From NCBI GenBank assembly GCA_041391485.1, contig JAWKNY010000017.1:1-64000 (forward strand): DNA of 64,000 bases, in the 5' to 3' direction. This document shows positions 47,049 to 56,402 of the stretch, piece by piece (position 1 is the first letter of the stretch; each line of letters opens with the position of its first letter). The position numbers were made by a program, and so were the translations under genes. The notes beneath the pieces were generated by a model that did not search any database, was not told where the DNA came from, and saw only the letters and a program-made list of their open reading frames with translations. The DNA is from JACKAF01 sp041391485 (GTDB lineage: Bacteria > Bdellovibrionota > FAC87 > UBA2466 > JACKAF01).

Positions 47049-47553
47049 TCGCTTTTCTCCACCGCTGCCAGTCTCGCCAACCCAATCGAATCCCTTGGAG
47101 CATCAGGAGAAGAGAAAAAAGCGGGATCAAACTTTTCAACAGGAAAACCGCTTCCAAGCCGCCGCCGTCTTTAGAGCCTTCAAAAACGCGCCAGGAGTCA
47201 AAAACATAGGGCAACGAGGTGTAAAGAATAACCGCGCAGGTCGGGACGAGCAGGAGGAAAGCCCCCAGGCCGTCGACTTGATTTCGACGCTTTTGCGAAA
47301 ACGTACGGTAGAACACGTCTACACGAACATGGCCCTCCTGACGTAAAACCGCGGCGAGGCTGAGAAGAAAAACTGCCGCGTGCGCGTAAAGCACGATCTC
47401 CTGAAGCCAGACCCAGCCCATATTAAAGAGGTAGCGCAAGCAAACGATGACAAAAGTGAGAATGACCATGGCGAGCAAGCCCCAGGCCATTGCTGAGGCG
47501 AGCCTTTCATTCAGGGTATCGATCCAATTGCGGTCGTTCGATTCTTCGTTCAC
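47041..47553 (-). CDS. dctQ: TRAP transporter small permease DctQ
   Basis: 170 residues with four transmembrane helices and the DctQ pattern (VCLRYLFNMGWVWLQEIVLYAHAAVFLL, REGHVRVDVFY). Starts with GTG at 47553, overlapping the dctP stop by one base; its end overlaps the dctM ATG. Couples with DctM to Na+ or proton-driven uptake. Confidence 0.88.
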   Translation of the reverse strand: MNEESNDRNWIDTLNERLASAMAWGLLAMVILTFVIVCLRYLFNMGWVWLQEIVLYAHAAVFLLSLAAVLRQEGHVRVDVFYRTFSQKRRNQVDGLGAFLLLVPTCAVILYTSLPYVFDSWRVFEGSKDGGGLEAVFLLKSLIPLFSLLLMLQGIRLGWRDWQRWRKANA

Positions 47554-48665
47554 TAGAACACCAACGTACGCGCTTGGCTGATGCCACCCTCGGCTACTGC
47601 ACCCCAGGCGACGCTTTGTTTGCGAAACTTGTCGAAGGAGGTGAACACCTTTTTGGAAAAAGCGTCTTTTGCCGCAATGCCACCGACGATGCTGCCAGAC
47701 GCTTCCGCGAGTGCTTTTAGAATCGGATCGGAAAAACGTTTCAACTTCACATTGTGCTTATGAACCAAAGTCTGAAGCGCTTCGTTGTTGCGCGCCGAAA
47801 ATTCACTCAGGATGCGAAGGTTAGTCGCCTCGCAGGCCGCGGCTACGATTGCCTTAAGGTCATTGGGCAAAGCCTCATACGCCGGTCGGTTCACAAAGCA
47901 CTCCAGCGTTGCGCCCGGTTCCTGCCACCCGGGCCAATAGTAATTCGTCGCCGCCTTGTGCAAGCCAAACGCCAGATCATTGTACGGTCCGATCCACTCT
48001 GTGGCGTCGATAGCCCCGGATTGCAATGACTGAAAGATCTCCCCGCCAGGAAGTGTCACGACCGTCGCTCCCAACTCGCGCAAAACCTCGCCCCCAAGAC
48101 CGGGAATTCGCATCTTAAGACCTTTGAAGTCGTTCACGGTCCGGATGTCTTTTCTAAACCAGCCGCCCATCTGTGTGCCTGTGTTTCCAGCAGGGAAGGG
48201 TTTTAAATTAAAAGAAGCGTACAGCTCATCCCAAAGCTGAATCCCGCCTCCGAATTGCAACCAGGCATTCATCTCCTGCGCGTTCAACCCAAAAGGAACG
48301 GCAGCAAAAAACTGCGTGGCTTCATGCTTTCCTTTCCAGTAGTAGGACGCAGCGTGGCCCAGCTCAGCGGTCCCTCGGCTAACGGCGTCGAAAACCCCAA
48401 GCGCGGGTACGAGTTCGCCATCGCCGTAGACGCTTACTTCAATCCTGCCACCCGATAAACTTTGAATCTGTTCGGCAAGGAAGTTGGCTCCCGTGCCCAA
48501 GGCCGGAAAATTTTTGGGCCACGTGGTACAAAGTTTCCACTTCAGTACTTGGCCGGTATGCACGGCCGGCGCTCCACTCTCTTTTTTTGTACAACTCGCC
48601 AAAAGACCGGGGCCTAACAGTGCCCCTGCCGAAGCCTTCTTGATAAACTCGCGTCGTGTTTTCAT
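47553..48665 (-). CDS. dctP: TRAP substrate-binding protein, TakP-like (2-oxoacid family)
   Basis: 370 residues with a Tat-type signal (TRREFIKKASAG) ending in a lipobox-like LLASC. The mature protein matches the TakP branch of DctP proteins: WKLCTTWPKNFPALGTGANFLAEQI, FPAGNTGTQMGGWFRK, DATEWIGPYNDLAFGLHKAA and the YWPGWQEPGATLE segment. TakP binds 2-oxoacids such as pyruvate with sodium. First gene of the dctPQM operon. The exact ligand is inference from family. Confidence 0.85.
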   Translation of the reverse strand: MKTRREFIKKASAGALLGPGLLASCTKKESGAPAVHTGQVLKWKLCTTWPKNFPALGTGANFLAEQIQSLSGGRIEVSVYGDGELVPALGVFDAVSRGTAELGHAASYYWKGKHEATQFFAAVPFGLNAQEMNAWLQFGGGIQLWDELYASFNLKPFPAGNTGTQMGGWFRKDIRTVNDFKGLKMRIPGLGGEVLRELGATVVTLPGGEIFQSLQSGAIDATEWIGPYNDLAFGLHKAATNYYWPGWQEPGATLECFVNRPAYEALPNDLKAIVAAACEATNLRILSEFSARNNEALQTLVHKHNVKLKRFSDPILKALAEASGSIVGGIAAKDAFSKKVFTSFDKFRKQSVAWGAVAEGGISQARTLVF

Positions 48666-48719
48666 GTTTGGGAACTATAGAATCAATTGAGCCGGGCGAC
48701 AAGAGTTGGGAAAGCAGGG

Positions 48720-49532
48720 CTAAGCGAGGGTATCCAGGAAGGCAGCGAGTTTGCGGGGGTAGTCGGTGATGAGGGCGTCCACGCCAAACTTGACCGCCTG
48801 ACGCCAGGAGGGGGGCCGGTTTACGGTGTAAGGAGTGACCACCAAGCCCAAGTCTTTACACCGGGCCATGGTCCGGGGAGTCAGCAGCCTAAAATTCGGG
48901 CTAACCCGAGTGGCGCCCCGACGGGCTGCGAGATCGGCAAAGTTTTTTTCGGAATGGAAGAGAAAGGATCGCGTGACCTCGGGGAGAATGCGCTCACACT
49001 CTTCCAGTAGATCGTGATCAAAGGATTGTAGGACGACACTTGTTTCAATCTTTTGTTCACGAATCAGGTCGCACGTAGATTTTGCGAAAGCTTTGCGATC
49101 GGGTCGGACTTTTTGACTTCGTGGCGGCATTTTGAGTTCGACGACCCACTCCAAGCGTGAGGCTTCGGCTTTGGCCCAAACGAAAAATTCTTCCAAGGTA
49201 AGAATGGGAGTGGGGCGGCTCTTCTGAAGTTTTTGTCTGGGGAAGAGCGTTTGAAAAGTGGCACCACAGTCGTAGCGTTTGATGGTGGAAAGATCGATTT
49301 CAGCGATTACCGCGGCTTTGCGGGGTTTTTTGCCGTCGAGCAAACAATGTTTGGAGCCAATCTTGGGATCGTGGTGAACGACGCCAACGCCGTCCGCACT
49401 AAACTGAACATCCATTTCGATCCCATCCGCCCCGGCCTCTACGGCTTCCATAAAAGAAGCGAGCGTGTTTTCAGGGTGGGTGCCGCGGCTGCCACGATGC
49501 CCTAAAACTTTTAGACGACGCTCTTTTGCCAT
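48720..49532 (-). CDS. glpQ: Glycerophosphodiester phosphodiesterase
   Basis: 270 residues with the GDPD domain: LGHRGSRGTHPENTLASF with catalytic His-Arg, Glu-Asp in DGIEMDVQFSADGVGVVHHDP, and the second half with FDHDLLEECERI. No signal peptide, so it is probably cytoplasmic (UgpQ-like). AAAGGA lies just before the ATG at 49532. Its start overlaps the end of the upstream EamA gene by 22 bases. Confidence 0.85.
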   Translation of the reverse strand: MAKERRLKVLGHRGSRGTHPENTLASFMEAVEAGADGIEMDVQFSADGVGVVHHDPKIGSKHCLLDGKKPRKAAVIAEIDLSTIKRYDCGATFQTLFPRQKLQKSRPTPILTLEEFFVWAKAEASRLEWVVELKMPPRSQKVRPDRKAFAKSTCDLIREQKIETSVVLQSFDHDLLEECERILPEVTRSFLFHSEKNFADLAARRGATRVSPNFRLLTPRTMARCKDLGLVVTPYTVNRPPSWRQAVKFGVDALITDYPRKLAAFLDTLA

Positions 49533-50386
49533 AGTATTCCTTTCAGCTCAACCAGCACCATTCCAGTGAGCATTAGCGCACATCCCAAAAGTTCGCGGCT
49601 ATTCAGTTGCTCGCTGGCCCATACCCAACCCCCAATCGCCGCAAAAACTGCTTCAAGCGCCATGATAAGCGCTGCGGCCGTTGCACTCGTGTGGGGCTGC
49701 GCCAACATTTGAATGAAGAACGCGATGACCGTTGCAAAGACCGCCGTAAAAAGAATAACTCCCCAGGTGGAAAGCGGTTGCGAGGCGGGCAGACCCTCCG
49801 TCGCCAAGGCTGGAAGCCACGCAATGGCGGCAACCACCACGAACTGAACAAAGGTTAAGATCGCGGGATCTTGGTTAGGTGCGTACCGGCTCACGGCCAG
49901 CACTTGAAAGGCGAACAGAACGGCACAACCCATTACCCACAGGTCTCCCGAGGAAAAACCCCACTCGGCGTTCATGCTAAGCGCCCCGAGCCCCAAAGTC
50001 GCGACGAGCACCCCGAGCCATTGAAAAGGGACGACCCGCTGGCCAAGCAGAGGTGCCGAAAAGAGCGGGACAAAGATGATGTAAAGACCTGTGATGAACC
50101 CGGCTTTTCCGGCAGAGGTATACTGCAGCCCGATGGTTTGGAAAAGAAAGCCAAGTCCGTTTGCAATGCCAATGATAGTGCCGGCTTTCCACTCATAAAA
50201 GGTGGGACGGCGCCACCGTCCTAAGACGAAAAGCAAGACCAGAAACATCAGTGTGGCGACGGTGAAACGGTGCGCGATAAAGGTGCTTGGCCCTATGGTT
50301 TCGAGCGCTCCTTTGACCATCGTAAAGGTGGAACCCCAGAACACAGAGATCCAAAGGAGCAATAAATTGGCTTTGGTGCGAGACAT
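49511..50386 (-). CDS. EamA-family (DMT) transporter
   Basis: 291 residues, ten transmembrane helices in two EamA repeats (LWISVFWGSTFTMVKGAL at the start; VIAFFIQMLAQPHTSATAAALIMALEAVFAAIGG in the second). This superfamily exports metabolites and amino acids; substrate unknown. Overlaps the glpQ start, suggesting an operon. Confidence 0.82.
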   Translation of the reverse strand: MSRTKANLLLLWISVFWGSTFTMVKGALETIGPSTFIAHRFTVATLMFLVLLFVLGRWRRPTFYEWKAGTIIGIANGLGFLFQTIGLQYTSAGKAGFITGLYIIFVPLFSAPLLGQRVVPFQWLGVLVATLGLGALSMNAEWGFSSGDLWVMGCAVLFAFQVLAVSRYAPNQDPAILTFVQFVVVAAIAWLPALATEGLPASQPLSTWGVILFTAVFATVIAFFIQMLAQPHTSATAAALIMALEAVFAAIGGWVWASEQLNSRELLGCALMLTGMVLVELKGILWQKSVV

Positions 50387-50503
50387 CTCCCCAGTATGGG
50401 GTGGGATTTTGGCAAATCAAGCTTTTTGGGTGACAACAGGTGAAATCGGTCGTCTAAGAGGGTAAACTTTCTAGCCTTAGAAAGAGCTGGCTGCGGAGGA
50501 AGT

Positions 50504-52839
50504 ATGCAACGGAAGAAATGGCTTAAGTGGATCGGCATAGGGCTTGGTTCCTTTTTTGGTTTGTTGCTTCTGATAGCCCTCCTGGTTCCCCTCTTCTTCG
50601 ATGTCGATAAGTACCGTCCTGAGATCGTGACCGCTGCCGAGCAGAACTTGAACGGAAAACTTGAACTGGGGAAGTTAAGTCTTTCGCTCTGGGGCCGACT
50701 GCGCGTGAACGTAGACGGCTTTAGCCTTAGTGATTCTAACGGGCACAAAGTCGTTGCCGCGAAAGACGTGTTTTTTGAAGTCCCTTTTGGATCTCTTCTT
50801 ATTGGGGCACCGAGCCTCACGTTCAATCTCAAAGAACCCGAGCTGTACGTTCACCGCGAAGCGAACGGCGATCTGAACGTGAGTCAGCTCGTTAAGTCTT
50901 CTGGAGAAGAAAAAAAGGAAGACGAGCCATCGGAAACTGAGAAGGAAAGCACTGAGTTACCGGGAATCGTCGCCTCCGCCCGCCTGGGATTGGCTTTGAC
51001 CAATGCGAATCTGGTTTACGAGGATAAGAAATCCAATATTCGCACCCAAGTTAAAGACTTCAATGTCGTTGCCAAAAACCTTTCGCTTTCGTCGCCAAGC
51101 GAGCTTGAGGTATGGGCACAAATTGATACGTTGTGAACAAGAATCTTTCGGTTAAGGGCCTGCCCGGTTTACCGCTTCTGCAAAACCGGAGATGGAAAAC
51201 GGAGCTTTCAAAGAAGCCCGCGTAGATTTCAAGGCTGACATCAACGATCTCGAAATCGTGATGGCCGACACGTTCGAAAAGCCCAAAGGAGTGGAAGCCT
51301 GGATGGCGGGAACTCTCATTGTGGGGACGGAGAGGGCCGCGTGCAAAGACTTGGAGGTTCGCTTCCACAACGCTTCACTTAAAGGAGAGGGTGAGGTCAC
51401 GGGACTCAAGAACCCGCCGATGGAAATTGCAGTAAAAGTCGAAACTCCCAGCGTGGAGTTAGCCCTCTGGAAAAAACTCATCGTGGCCCTCCGCCCGTAT
51501 GATCGTCTGGGAACCGTCGGCCTAAAAGCCAACGCTAAGGGGCCGATGGAGAAACTGACTACCAGGCAGACCTAAATGTAAAGAGTGCAAGCTTTTCAGG
51601 AGCGGGACTTTGGAAAAGCCGGTCGTGGACGCCATCGTTCAGATTCGGCCGGAGCGCGTGGAGAAGTTTGCGATGACGATGAAGGCCCCCGGAAACGACT
51701 TGCGCGTTCAAGGCAGTGTGCACTCGTTTACCGCACCCAAGGTGAAGATCGACGTGGCCTCCAAGGGCATGGATTTGGATAGGCTCCTGAATGAAAATCC
51801 GCGGACGGTGAAGGGGCAAAAAAGCGTCCAAGAAAGCGCCGCCGTCGGAGGACGTGGATTTTGACGCGCTACTCGACCCGGTTCGAAAGAACGCGATCCT
51901 CAGAAAGGCGACGGGGGTGCTGACCGTGAACATGGCTTCCGTGCGCCTCATGAAGGTGGCCGTTACCTCCATTCAGAGTCGGATGACCATGAAGCAGTTG
52001 GTTTTCAATTTAGAGAAATTCGGATTGGGTGTTTTTGCGGGTAAGGTTGGCGCGAGCGGTACGGTGAATTTGCAAGGCAAGGCACCGACTTACGCCCTAA
52101 ACGTAGACGTCAACGGGGCGGACCTGCGACAGGCGGTGGAGTCCCAATTTGCACCTTTTAAGAACACGCTTGTGGGAAAAGGTTTTTTCAAAATGGCGGT
52201 GAAGGGGAAGAGCTTTAACCCACCCGCGGCAAAGGCTAATCTCGCCGGGCAAGGCAACATGCGTGTAGAAGGCGCTCGCTTTAACACGATCGACATTGGA
52301 CGTGTGGCGACTGGAAGCCGTGAACAAGGCGCTTGGGGATGTGGCCGCGAAGGTCCCTGAACTCCGGGGGAAACAATTGAATGCTCCCAAAGCCGTAGAG
52401 TCGGAGTATGAATCGGTTATGGGGAATTTCAGTATTCAGCAGGCGGTGTTTTCGGCCCCTGATTTTTTTGCAAAAGCCGTCCCCAACAAAGGTCTCGACA
52501 TCCGTGGCCGCACTTCTGTGAACTTGCTTACCGATGCGCTCGGAAGCGGACTGGGAATTGAGAGATACGTACAACACGCTGAACGCACGAGACATGTCTA
52601 TTAAGATCGCCGATCAAGTGGTGCCACAGATTCTCGCAAAAGACGGGGTAGTGAGTCTGCCGGTTCAGGTGCGCGGGACCGTCATGGATCCCAAGGTAAC
52701 CTACACAAGTGCTCCGGAAGCACTTGTGCGTGTGGCGTTGGATAATATTAAGCGTGCCGCTGAGAACCGGGCCAAGGCCGAAGTGCAAAAGGCCGTACAG
52801 AACGAGGCTAAGAAGCTATTTAAAGGTTTGTTCAAATAG
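50504..52839 (+). CDS. AsmA-family protein (several frameshifts)
   Basis: About 780 residues. N-terminal transmembrane helix (WIGIGLGSFFGLLLLIALLVPLFF), then the AsmA N-terminal domain (VDKYRPEIVTAAEQNLNGKLELGKLSLSLWGRLRVNVDGFSL) and a long beta-rich region made of short repeating strands ending with the conserved C-terminal part (IADQVVPQILAKDGVVSLPVQVRGTVMDPKVTY). The frame steps down at about 51130, 51180, 51557, 51595, 51850, 52300 and 52560, each explained by lost bases. AsmA proteins are bridge-like proteins for lipid transfer between membranes. The gene stands alone before tRNA-Gln. Confidence 0.75.
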
Positions 52840-52890
52840 CACAATCGCGAAGGGAACGAATCGAACCTGTTTCGCAGCGAAGTGAGAAAG

Positions 52891-52962
52891 TTGGGGCGGG
52901 AGGATTCGAACCTCCGAATCCAGGAGTCAAAGTCCTGTGACTTACCGCTTGTCGACGCCCCA
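52891..52962 (-). tRNA. tRNA-Gln(UUG)
   Basis: On the minus strand, a 72-base cloverleaf: acceptor stem TGGGGCG/CGCCCCA, D arm with AAGCGGTAAG, anticodon stem CAGGA/TCCTG with loop CTTTGAC giving anticodon TTG, and T arm GGAGGTTCGAATCCTCC. The CCA end is not encoded. Three things mark it as Gln: the anticodon, the acceptor U1-A72 type pairing and the stem sequence. Confidence 0.92.
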
Positions 52963-53083
52963 TCGTGGAAATGCCCATTATTATCCACATTTAACTTCAT
53001 TTGTCGCGGGAAAAAGCCAAGTTTTTTGTCCGCTTGATCTCTGTTCTCCCAAAATGCTAAGTTCCGCTCCTCTGGGTGAACCG

Positions 53084-53479
53084 ATGCGTGTCTCTTTCCA
53101 ACAATTTGTCGCGTTTGCAATTCCAAGCCTCTGGATATACTACGCTTTTTGCGCAGCCTCGTTCCGCCCGCTCGTGCTCTATCGACAGGCTTTTGCGGGC
53201 CCCGAAACCTACTTGGATCTGTATTTTGAATCCAACCCCGACGGGCCGATGCTAGGGGGGCGTTCGGTGCGGTTCAATGGCTATTTGGTGGATGCGGCCG
53301 GGCAGAGACCCATTTCAGGGATGCGGGTCGTGCGATCGGGAGAAACACTCTACCAGTTTCAGACGGAGGAGCGTGGTTACTACGCGCATCTGGAATCGAC
53401 ACTCGGCCGGTGTGAGCCCAATCTTCATGTGCAATCGGGCGCGGATACTGAAGTCCTGCGCGCGGCCTTTTGTCCCTAA
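53084..53479 (+). CDS. Small exported protein of unknown function
   Basis: 131 residues from the ATG at 53084 (GGGTGA upstream); longer frames would run into the tRNA. The N-terminus is hydrophobic (FVAFAIPSLWIYYAFCAASF), a signal anchor or signal peptide. The rest is a beta-rich domain that may be a small carboxypeptidase regulatory-like or Ig-like fold (VRFNGYLVDAAGQRPISGMRVVRSG). No firm family. Confidence 0.55.
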   Translation: MRVSFQQFVAFAIPSLWIYYAFCAASFRPLVLYRQAFAGPETYLDLYFESNPDGPMLGGRSVRFNGYLVDAAGQRPISGMRVVRSGETLYQFQTEERGYYAHLESTLGRCEPNLHVQSGADTEVLRAAFCP

Positions 53480-53544
53480 GCCCCCAAAAAACCAATATTG
53501 CAAGTTATGCGACAGTCGAGCCTCTCGCTCCGTATGGCCCGGTG

Positions 53545-53553
53545 TGCTATATA
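53545..53553 (+). promoter_or_regulatory. Extended -10 promoter close to the sigma-54 activator start
   Basis: TGC-TATATA. Transcription from it would begin at about 53560, the same base as the first ATG of the following gene, so that ATG would be leaderless or a downstream start is used. Confidence 0.4.
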
Positions 53554-53559
53554 GGTCGA

Positions 53560-54687
53560 ATGAGTAGGTGGTGGATTGTTTCTTGGCTGCTTCTTGCAGC
53601 CCATTCTAGTTTTGCGTCGGATGCTTTGCCGAAACGGGTGGGCGAGACCTGTTCCGATGAGGCGATAGCGGGAAGGGTCACCGCTTTTGAAATGGTGGGC
53701 GAGAGCCGGGCGATGAAACACGTCCGTGATCTCATCGCGCGGGTGGCCCCGCAGAAAACCACCGTCCTTATTCTGGGGGAAAGTGGCACCGGCAAAGAGC
53801 TGGTCGCGTCCGCGATTCATGCCATGAGTGACAGGCGCAACGCCCCCTTTGAAGCGCTCAACGTTTCCTCCCTAAGCCCTGCACTGCTACAAAGCGAACT
53901 TTTCGGCCATGAAAAAGGAGCGTTTACCGGTGCGGATCGGCAGCGCAAAGGTCTCTTTGAGCGCACGGCCGGTGGGACTCTTTTTTTGGATGAGCTCGGT
54001 GAAATGCCGCTCGACATGCAAGCCCAGTTACTTCGCGTGATCGAGGGACACGCTTTTAACCGCGTGGGGGGCACGCAGGAAGTCGTGCCCGATGTTCGGT
54101 TAATTTTTGCTACGAACCGCAACTTGGCGGAGCGGGTTCGTGAGGGCCTTTTTAGAGAGGATCTTTTTTTTAGAGTCTCGGTGGTGCCCATCGAGTTGCC
54201 TCCACTTCGCGAGAGAGGCGAAGACATCGCACGTATTGCCCACTACTTTTTGAAAACACTGGGTCCCGCCACTTGTGCGGCGACGGGCTGTAGTGTGCCG
54301 GAGGGTTTTTCCAAAGCAGCCCAAGAGCGGTTGATGTCGCACCGCTGGGTGGGAAATGTACGTGAGCTTAGAAACGTGGTCGAACGCACGCTGATTTTTC
54401 TTCCCGACGGCACAACGGAGATTGAGCCGGATCATCTGGATCTTCGCGATCTCGGATTCGGTGTGGACGAGCCGCCTCTTTTGCGCGCTCTGAAAGCGCT
54501 TAAGATGGGGATGCAAGCCGGGCGCACGACGCCCTGGAGCGAGATTGAGTCCAAGTTTTTGGCTCCGTACATCAAAGATGTCCTAGAGAGAAACCTTTGG
54601 GCGAAGCGCAACGCGGCCAGTGCATTGGGCCTTACTGTCAGTGAGCTGAACGGACTTATGGAACGACTCGGGATAAAGCGCTCTTAA
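53560..54687 (+). CDS. Sigma-54-dependent activator without receiver, with a signal-peptide-like N-terminus
   Basis: 375 residues from 53560. The AAA+ domain is complete: Walker A GESGTGKELVA, the sigma-54 contact loop GAFTGA, Walker B TLFLDELGEM, sensor TNRNLAERV and RWVGNVRELRN. A Fis-like HTH ends the protein (RNAASALGLTVSELNGLMERLG). There is no receiver or other regulatory domain, only residues 1-24, which look like a Sec signal peptide or membrane anchor (WWIVSWLLLAAHSSFASDA). Starts at 53638 (GTG) or 53692 (ATG) would remove it. With no sensory domain, activity would be set by amount or location. Confidence 0.85.
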   Translation: MSRWWIVSWLLLAAHSSFASDALPKRVGETCSDEAIAGRVTAFEMVGESRAMKHVRDLIARVAPQKTTVLILGESGTGKELVASAIHAMSDRRNAPFEALNVSSLSPALLQSELFGHEKGAFTGADRQRKGLFERTAGGTLFLDELGEMPLDMQAQLLRVIEGHAFNRVGGTQEVVPDVRLIFATNRNLAERVREGLFREDLFFRVSVVPIELPPLRERGEDIARIAHYFLKTLGPATCAATGCSVPEGFSKAAQERLMSHRWVGNVRELRNVVERTLIFLPDGTTEIEPDHLDLRDLGFGVDEPPLLRALKALKMGMQAGRTTPWSEIESKFLAPYIKDVLERNLWAKRNAASALGLTVSELNGLMERLGIKRS

Positions 54688-55537
54688 TACGGAAATGAAA
54701 GCCGCGTGCGGCGATACTGCACCCGATGATCAATGCTGCTCCGACTACGATGTAGCCATTCACGATTTTTTCAAAGAAAAGCCAATCCAAAGAATAGGCA
54801 ATCACCGGACCGGTGTACCCGACAATCGCGACTTGGGTGGCAGGGCCTCGACTAAAGGCAACGGCGGCGGCATACTGCCCGACCGCTGCGAGTCCGCCCG
54901 CTGCAAGGAGCAAGCACCAAACCAGAAAACTACTTGGCCACGCGGTGGGTGCACCGGGGACCAAGACCAGCATAAGCAGGAGGCTGCACGCGCTCCATGT
55001 TCCCATCGTCTGTAGAATTGAAACACGCTCGCCTTGCTTTGCGATACAGAGGTACGCCCCAGCGGCCGCCGTTCCCGAAAGAAGCCCGAGGATCACGCCC
55101 CACCATTGGGTCTTCGCGTCCGGTTGTAAGAGTAGCGCCAGCCCTATGAGCGACAAGAGCAACCAACCCCAAGTGAAGCCTTCGTTGCGTTGTTTGAGGA
55201 CCCAAGGCGACAGAGCGGCAATGACGATGCCTTGAATCGCCTGCAAAAAACTGGTCTCGCCATTCCCAATGAGGCGCAAGGAGGCGAAGTGCGTCGAAAT
55301 CGTGACGGCTCCAAATAGACCAAAACCCCAGACATAGAGTTGGCTGGGTCTTGGCAGAACGGCGCGCTGGGTGCGTAACGCCCAGGCCAGAGTGAAGAGA
55401 ACATTCATCAGGACGCGCACCGTAGTGCTCACCATCGGAGACAGCGAGGGCTGAAGTGCGTGAGCGTAAAACGCAAGAGCTCCCATTGCTGCGAAGAGAG
55501 TCGCTGCCAAAAGCATCCAGGCCGATCCGGTACGCAT
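54656..55537 (-). CDS. EamA-family (DMT) transporter
   Basis: 293 residues with ten transmembrane helices in two EamA repeats (AWMLLAATLFAAMGALAFYAHAL at the N-terminus; VAIVGYTGPVIAYSLDWLFF in the second). Substrate unknown. Converges with the sigma-54 activator, sharing 32 bases at the 3' ends, and is followed upstream by the GNAT gene. Confidence 0.8.
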   Translation of the reverse strand: MRTGSAWMLLAATLFAAMGALAFYAHALQPSLSPMVSTTVRVLMNVLFTLAWALRTQRAVLPRPSQLYVWGFGLFGAVTISTHFASLRLIGNGETSFLQAIQGIVIAALSPWVLKQRNEGFTWGWLLLSLIGLALLLQPDAKTQWWGVILGLLSGTAAAGAYLCIAKQGERVSILQTMGTWSACSLLLMLVLVPGAPTAWPSSFLVWCLLLAAGGLAAVGQYAAAVAFSRGPATQVAIVGYTGPVIAYSLDWLFFEKIVNGYIVVGAALIIGCSIAARGFHFRIKSALSRVVP

Positions 55538-55541
55538 TTTC

Positions 55542-56114
55542 TTACTCGCTTTTCAGGAGATAAAGATCGGGACGAAGATTGAGCGCATAACCTTCGACGA
55601 GTGAACCGAGAAAGTTGTTGTCACCTCGCGTATCTCGCACATAGCCGAAGTTTTCGTAAGTGCGGGCGACGCCTTGTGCGCCTTGCTGAACGTGCAAACA
55701 CAGGTGGGAAGCTCTCCATTCCGTGGCGATGGCTTTGGAACTTTCCAGAATCAGAGAAGAAAAACGCAGACCGTGAAAAGCCCTGTCCACAGCGACGCAG
55801 CGGAGAAGGGCGGCCTCCGGTAACCACGCGTCGTTTCCGGGAGCACCGGGCCGGATCACGCTAAACGTGGCAACGAGCTGGTAGCCTAATTCAACCAACC
55901 AGACGCCGCCGTCTCTTCGGCGACTAGCCACATCACGAAGCTCGGCTTCGCGATCCAAATTCAATACCGCGTCCGGCAATTTTTCTGCGTAGGTTTGATT
56001 GAAGGTTTTCACTAGGAAGTCGCCGACAGAGTCGTCATCCGATACCGTGGCTAATCGAGTGTTCAAAAAATTTACTACATCTCGCTTGCGTGCGAATGGA
56101 TCATTGAAGTTCAT
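55542..56114 (-). CDS. GNAT-like acetyltransferase
   Basis: 190 residues with a fold pattern of GCN5-related acetyltransferases: an N-terminal helix region, WLVELGYQLVATFSVIRPG, ALLRCVAVDRAFHGLRFSSLIL (acetyl-CoA binding region with a degenerate motif A) and LCLHVQQGAQGVARTYENFGYV at motif B. Four bases before the EamA gene on the same strand, so co-transcribed. The 288 bases upstream to the olsB gene hold no clear feature. Confidence 0.65.
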   Translation of the reverse strand: MNFNDPFARKRDVVNFLNTRLATVSDDDSVGDFLVKTFNQTYAEKLPDAVLNLDREAELRDVASRRRDGGVWLVELGYQLVATFSVIRPGAPGNDAWLPEAALLRCVAVDRAFHGLRFSSLILESSKAIATEWRASHLCLHVQQGAQGVARTYENFGYVRDTRGDNNFLGSLVEGYALNLRPDLYLLKSE

Positions 56115-56402
56115 TCACTCTTCTCCGTTTTTTTTGTTTCATACGATGAGTTGTGATGAGCGTAAGAAAGCGGGTAGAAATGGGTCAAATGAAGAAAGGT
56201 TCAAAACTGGACAAAGCTGCGCTTGCACGTCTGGAGCCAAAAACCCTTGTTCAAAAGAATTTATATTCGTGCGAGGACTGTTTTGGTCGTTACGATTCGT
56301 GGCGTCAGGCGTGAGCGCTGCGGCAACTGACGCAGCTATCTTCATCAAGCATTTAATGAAAGTTTATTTGGTAAACAAACGCCTTCAGTACGCTATTATG
56401 GA

